Shown here piece after piece: positions 35,721 through 39,841 of a stretch of DNA of 39,841 nt; within the stretch, counting starts at the first letter, position 1; each line of letters begins with the position of its first letter. Location: positions 1 through 39,841 of the forward strand of contig JSYX01000312.1 in the NCBI GenBank assembly GCA_000787465.1, in the 5' to 3' direction. Source of the stretch: Thermomucor indicae-seudaticae. Its lineage: Eukaryota > Mucoromycota > Mucoromycetes > Mucorales > Lichtheimiaceae. Below the pieces are notes generated by a model. That model ran no database searches. It was not told the origin of the DNA and saw nothing but the letters and a program-made list of their open reading frames with translations. The position numbers were made by a program, and so were the translations under genes.

Positions 35721-37117
35721 CGTCAAACTTTTAGTGTTAGAACTTACATGTACCAGAGCTTCTTTTTTACTCTCCTAGTCCCTTTCTGTTTTTGCATGTA
35801 AACTAAAGATTTTGTCTGTTCAATAATACAATTTCATTTCAATAGAGTATACCTCGCTTTCAAAGAAACTGATGGAGGAGATCTAAGCCTTCACGTTTAG
35901 CAGAATAGGATGTCGTTGCGAACAGCACTGTAAGCAGGTAGCCATAGATGTCCTTTTTTGCACTCATCATCTGTATAGGTTACGATGACATTGGCATACC
36001 ATATAGCAAATACGCTCAAGGACAAATGATTCGCGTCGTTGCCCACTATAGAGGCAATATAAAGGCAAAGGAAATCGAACTGACTTCATCAATTCGTGCA
36101 TCAGTTGAGGCGGGTAAAAAGGGCAATTCCACACTAGCTACCGAGTTCGTTTCTATCCGTGATACGGCGGTGATTATGCAGCCAAGAAAAAACATGCCAC
36201 AACTGGGAGACATTCCCTGTACGGCAAAGTCCCACTGTACATTAGCCTACAACGCGCGTCTTCATTTCTGGAAATTTTCCTGATCTGTGAATGCATATGC
36301 GATTATAATCGGCTCCAACTATCAATTCAGAAAGCAACATATGCAATGCTATGATAGCTCTCAGCCAACGTCCGTAATAGGGTAAGAAGGCTCTCTTTGA
36401 TGATGAAAAAAAGGCAAATAAAACTAAACTTTGCGTCAGGTGAGACGACAGGTTTCGAAAACAAACAAAAGCTCACTGACTATGACAATGCTGTTCGTCA
36501 ATGTATCGATTAATCTCATGAAAGGAGATATTAAAAACTTCGGCCTATTGTCAAATAAATTGAGCGGTTATAACGCGTCTGTACGTAATTAAGTTCCATG
36601 CGCCTGACCTTTACATGTAATCAGCTTCGAGTGTAAATTAGGGTGCCAAGGTATGAGAAGCAGCAATAGAAACGTCTTTTACTGCTGAAAGAAGCATTCG
36701 CCCTCACGCAAGATGATCCGGGCGTCGTCTTTAAAATAGTTTCGTTGACATTTGAATAATGTTTCGAGGACTTTGTTTGACCTGTTTCGTCAGTATCCAT
36801 ATCGAGTACTAAGTAGATACGGTCTCAGGAACACGAAAGTCATTCATTCCTTCCGTAACGCGTTTGACGTTGGAGAACAATCGTTAGTTCCGTCGCACTG
36901 TTCTATGCAGAAAACGTGACACACTAGTTCCTTTTTCCCTTAGATTCTGTGATAATAGCAAAACTAGTGACGAGCCGACATGAATAACACCACCACACGA
37001 AACACGAACTGAAAAAGCATATTCATCTAGGAGAAGGCGAAATCACCGAGACTTTTTCATTTGCTTGATGACTCTCACGCAAAGATCAGCATGATTTGTG
37101 AAATGTTATATGCGGTG

Positions 37118-37267
37118 CCCTCAGTTATTTCACCTTTTTTCAGGAACCCGTGCGAAAACATAGGCAAAGATTCACCACTGTAAGCTGATTCATATAAATT
37201 CAACCCTCAGTTATTTCATCTTCGAGAAGGGACCTGACGGGTGCGAATTAAACCGGGGACCACTGTA
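37118..37267 (-). repeat. Two tandem copies of a transposon-end-like sequence
   Basis: On the minus strand two copies (37204-37267 and 37118-37182) both begin TACAGTGGT and both end GATGAAATAACTGAGGG or GGTGAAATAACTGAGGG, with partial matches between (TTT, CGCAC, GGT, CCT). A TA followed by CAGTGGTCCCC is the kind of terminus seen in Tc1/mariner-pogo elements, which insert at TA. No transposase and no convincing opposite end were found, so this is a remnant or a small non-autonomous element. Confidence 0.5.
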
Positions 37268-37732
37268 TACGTGGTAGTGGATAAAAGAATAATCAAAAAA
37301 TTCAGAGGTGCATAAGCGACAACCAGATAAATTCAATCTAATAGGATATTTACCGGATTCTGCCAGAAGGTTAGAGAAGCAAAGCGACCGCTCGAAACGT
37401 CTTAAGAACACCAGCGTACCTCTATTTTCGTCCAAAGCACAAATGGATAGACTTTGATGAATGGCATGCTCCACTCAATAATCGAGGCAGCAGGCTTGTA
37501 ACCTGCGCAAATCACGCGCGTTTTTTGGCGCAGACCTGCAACGTTAAATGGAGGTAAAAATAAATCCGTGATGGTTTTGGGCAACCGTTCCATTGTTCTT
37601 GCCCGGTTCGGACATTGATTTCGGAGCTTCTTGAAACATCCAGCAGGGATTTAAGAGAAAGATGTTTAAAAGCAGGCACTTGATTCTCTTTTCCCCCATA
37701 GTCCTGTTCTGGGTTATATGTACAAATAAGGG

Positions 37733-39595
37733 ATGGGTATACTTGTACGAGCTGGAAGCTATCTGTGGCAGTTGTCAAGGTTTATAGGACCAGGATTCAT
37801 GATAGCGGTGGGATAGTGAGTGGTGACATCCGAGGCATATTACGATGATGACAGTGGGGTGCGTTGAAGGTTAACTACTTTACATGTACAGCTTGGACCC
37901 TGGTAATTGGGCAACAGATATGGAGGGCGGATCACAGTTCGGCTACCGTTTATTGTTCATCGTTCTCTTGTCAAACATCATTGCAGTCTTTCTCCAAAAC
38001 CTGACGATCCGTCTTGGTACGGTGACAGGACTTGATCTGGCTTCTATCTCTCGACGATATTTTCCACGCTATCTCAACTTACTTTTATACGTGTTGGCCG
38101 AGATCGCCATCATTGCGACAGACTTGGCAGAGGGCATTGGTAGCGCTATAGCCTTGAATCTTTTATTCCCCCGCCTACCGTTGCCGGCCGGAGTAGCGAT
38201 CACTGCCGTCGATGTGTTTATCATCCTATTGTTTTACAATGAAGACGCTACGGATAGCGACGCATCGTCCGCGGACGGAACAGCTTCGATGCGGCTCGTA
38301 CGGTGTTTCGAGATCTTTGTGATGATGCTGGTTGCTGCAGTCGGCATATGCCTTACCATCATTTTAGCTTACTCAGACGTTCGGGCTGTAGACGTCTTGA
38401 AAGGGTACGTGCCGTCCAAGGAGATATTCAGCGACCCACAGTGTCTGTACGTAGCGATTGGCATGATCGGCGCCACAGGTATGTAGATACAGACTTTGAA
38501 TGGCATCTCTCGCTGATGCATTGACTTTTTTCTGTTATACCAGTCATGCCACACAATCTGTACCTCCATTCCTTTATTGTGCAAGCGCGATGTCGTGAAT
38601 GGCGATCTCATCGACCTCAAGTGACCCAAGTTGAGACGGGAGAAGAAGAACGGACGGCGTGGAAGATCAAGAAGGCAGTTGCGTCAGAAAAGACGACGAC
38701 GGAAAAACGGCAGGCCACCGTGGTAGTGAAAGAGCTGGTCGACACGGAGCGGTTACGCACGTTTCTTAATTCCGCAGTGCGGATCAACTTACACTACGGC
38801 TTCATTGATCTACTAGTTGCGCTGATATTTGCATTCTATGTCAACAGTGTGATTCTGGTCGTGGCTGGAGCCAACTTTTATTATGGATCAGCGTCGCAGA
38901 GGCAGCAAGTACAGGACCTGTTTAGTGCTCACGACTTGCTAGCGCAGTATCTCGGGCCAGCTGCGGGGGTGGTATTTGCCTTGGCGCTTTTGTGCTCCGG
39001 TCAGTCTTCGACGATCACCGCTACTCTCGCAGGCCAAGTCGTCATGGCAGGGTTCCTAGGTATGACGACGCGTCCTTGGATACGACGTATAGTAACGCGA
39101 CTCGTCGCGATTGTTCCGGCGCTTGTGGTTGCTTGTGTCGCTGGACGCTCTGGACTGAGCAATCTTTTGGTGGCGAGTCAAGTGGCGCTCAGCATCCAGC
39201 TGCCGTTCGCGGTTGTGCCGTTGGTGATCTTTACCTCGTGGAAAAACGTGATGAAGCTTGAGCTGGTTGTTGAGAGCCGTGAGAATCAGAGCACCAATAG
39301 CTGCCGATCGATACCCTGGTTAGACCGGATCTTTCCACGTATACCATCAGTCAATTTTATCGAGTTTTGCAAAATGGCACTGGGACTCGTGCCTCGTAAA
39401 CCTTCCATGAGCGAAGAAACCGAAAGCAACACGGCATCCGTTATTTCCGACAACTCAGTGCTTTTGAGCGAATGGCCAGAGCCTATATTTTATCCCAACG
39501 GATGGGTTACGATGATTGTCGCTTTCGTGATCGCCCTGCTTCTGCTTGGTTTGAACATATACCTTGTTGTATCGTTAGCTATGGGACAAGGTTAA
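37733..39595 (+). CDS. NRAMP-family divalent metal transporter (Smf-like)
   Basis: Exons 37733-37815, 37892-38478 and 38544-39595; 573 residues. The first exon encodes FIGPGFMIAVGY, joined across the intron to LDPGNWATD, the metal-binding DPGN motif of helix 1. The helix 6 motif MPHNLYLHS, with the metal-coordinating Met and His, begins exon 3 and is also created by splicing. Further matches are NSVILVVAGANFY, ALLCSGQSSTITATLAGQ and SQVALSIQLPFAVVPL. The family imports Mn2+, Fe2+ and related ions with protons at the plasma membrane, endosome or vacuole. A charged cytosolic loop after helix 6 (38600-38740) is longer than in bacterial members. The start is the first Met after an in-frame stop; an upstream exon encoding a cytosolic N-terminus cannot be excluded. 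Confidence 0.94.
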
Positions 39596-39841
39596 CCGTC
39601 ATACTCTCTAGCCAACCACTTAACCATCGTTTGCTTTACATGTATAGCAATTTCGACTGTCATTGTTCTTTTACTAAACCATTATCAAAATAAATTAATG
39701 TATTACTAGTATGACTGAAAGCGCCTTTTGATTGAACCGAACTTTTGTTTGCTTCTGCCAAGACGGCTCCACTGTACTATCCGGAGGACGCTGCCTATGC
39801 GCCTGACGTTACTAAAATTCAACTAATTGGCGAGCGATGCT
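39596..39841. other. 3' flank of NRAMP gene; right window edge
   Basis: AT-rich 3' UTR-like sequence with AATAAA at 39690, likely a polyadenylation signal. The final 20 bases hold CAACTAATTG followed by GCGAGCG, the reverse complement of a motif at the left edge of the window. Confidence 0.45.

Larger units (their letters stand above)
35619..37732. other. Intergenic region with repeats, no intact gene
   Basis: About 2.1 kb without a supported gene. A 111-codon plus-strand frame (35948-36283) has a protein-like composition but no motif I recognise. The stretch carries an ATA microsatellite and a duplicated transposon-end-like sequence. The NRAMP promoter is at the right end. Confidence 0.4.

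Noticed and set aside
32833..37267. A single large transposon bounded by TACAGTGGTC and its inverse, carrying the MCT gene
   Set aside because: Only ten bases match, and similarity ends immediately inside; a match of this length is not rare over 40 kb on two strands.

Overview
This window reads as nuclear DNA from an early-diverging filamentous fungus, most likely Mucoromycota (Mucorales-like). The evidence is dense short genes with many 50-90 nt introns, fungal housekeeping genes (ATG27, NOP14, MAD2, VPS4, CDC50, HEM3), and genes usually missing from yeasts: a BK/Slo-type potassium channel and a myo-inositol oxygenase. The species assignment is inference. I see no tRNA, rRNA, CRISPR or prokaryotic operon structure. 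Nearly all genes are spliced. I rebuilt the exons by eye from GT/GC...AG borders, reading-frame phase and conserved protein motifs, so borders are predictions without transcript support.

Layout. 0.7-7 kb: ATG27 (+) and a large BK-like channel (+). 7-11.2 kb: a Golgi GDPase (-) and a secreted or vacuolar calcineurin-like phosphoesterase/5'-nucleotidase (-). 11.4-11.8 kb: a decayed multicopper ferroxidase fragment (-). 12.5-14.6 kb: a divergent pair of transcription factors, an ATF/CREB bZIP (-) and a forkhead (+). 14.6-20.8 kb: NOP14 (-), divergent from MAD2 (+) over a 115-bp shared promoter, then VPS4 (-). 20.8-25.2 kb: a gene-poor island with a decayed Cdc7-like kinase pseudogene and a possible Fanzor/TnpB-like transposase relic. 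25.2-31.7 kb: CDC50 flippase subunit (-), MIOX (+), HEM3 (+) and a kelch-BTB protein (-). 31.7-39.6 kb: an MCT-type MFS transporter (+) and an NRAMP metal transporter (+), separated by non-coding DNA that carries two copies of a transposon-like terminal sequence.

Functional themes. There is no single pathway cluster. Several genes serve membrane traffic and the endolysosomal system (ATG27, VPS4, CDC50, the Golgi GDPase, probably the phosphoesterase). NOP14 and MAD2 are growth and cell-cycle genes sharing a promoter. HEM3, NRAMP and the dead ferroxidase concern heme and metals, but they are not adjacent enough to call a cluster.

The notable points are the BK-like channel without a recognisable calcium bowl, five GC-AG introns among about 77 predicted, several tiny exons that encode invariant motifs, and the pseudogene/relic material. 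I did not find a convincing wholly new biological system.
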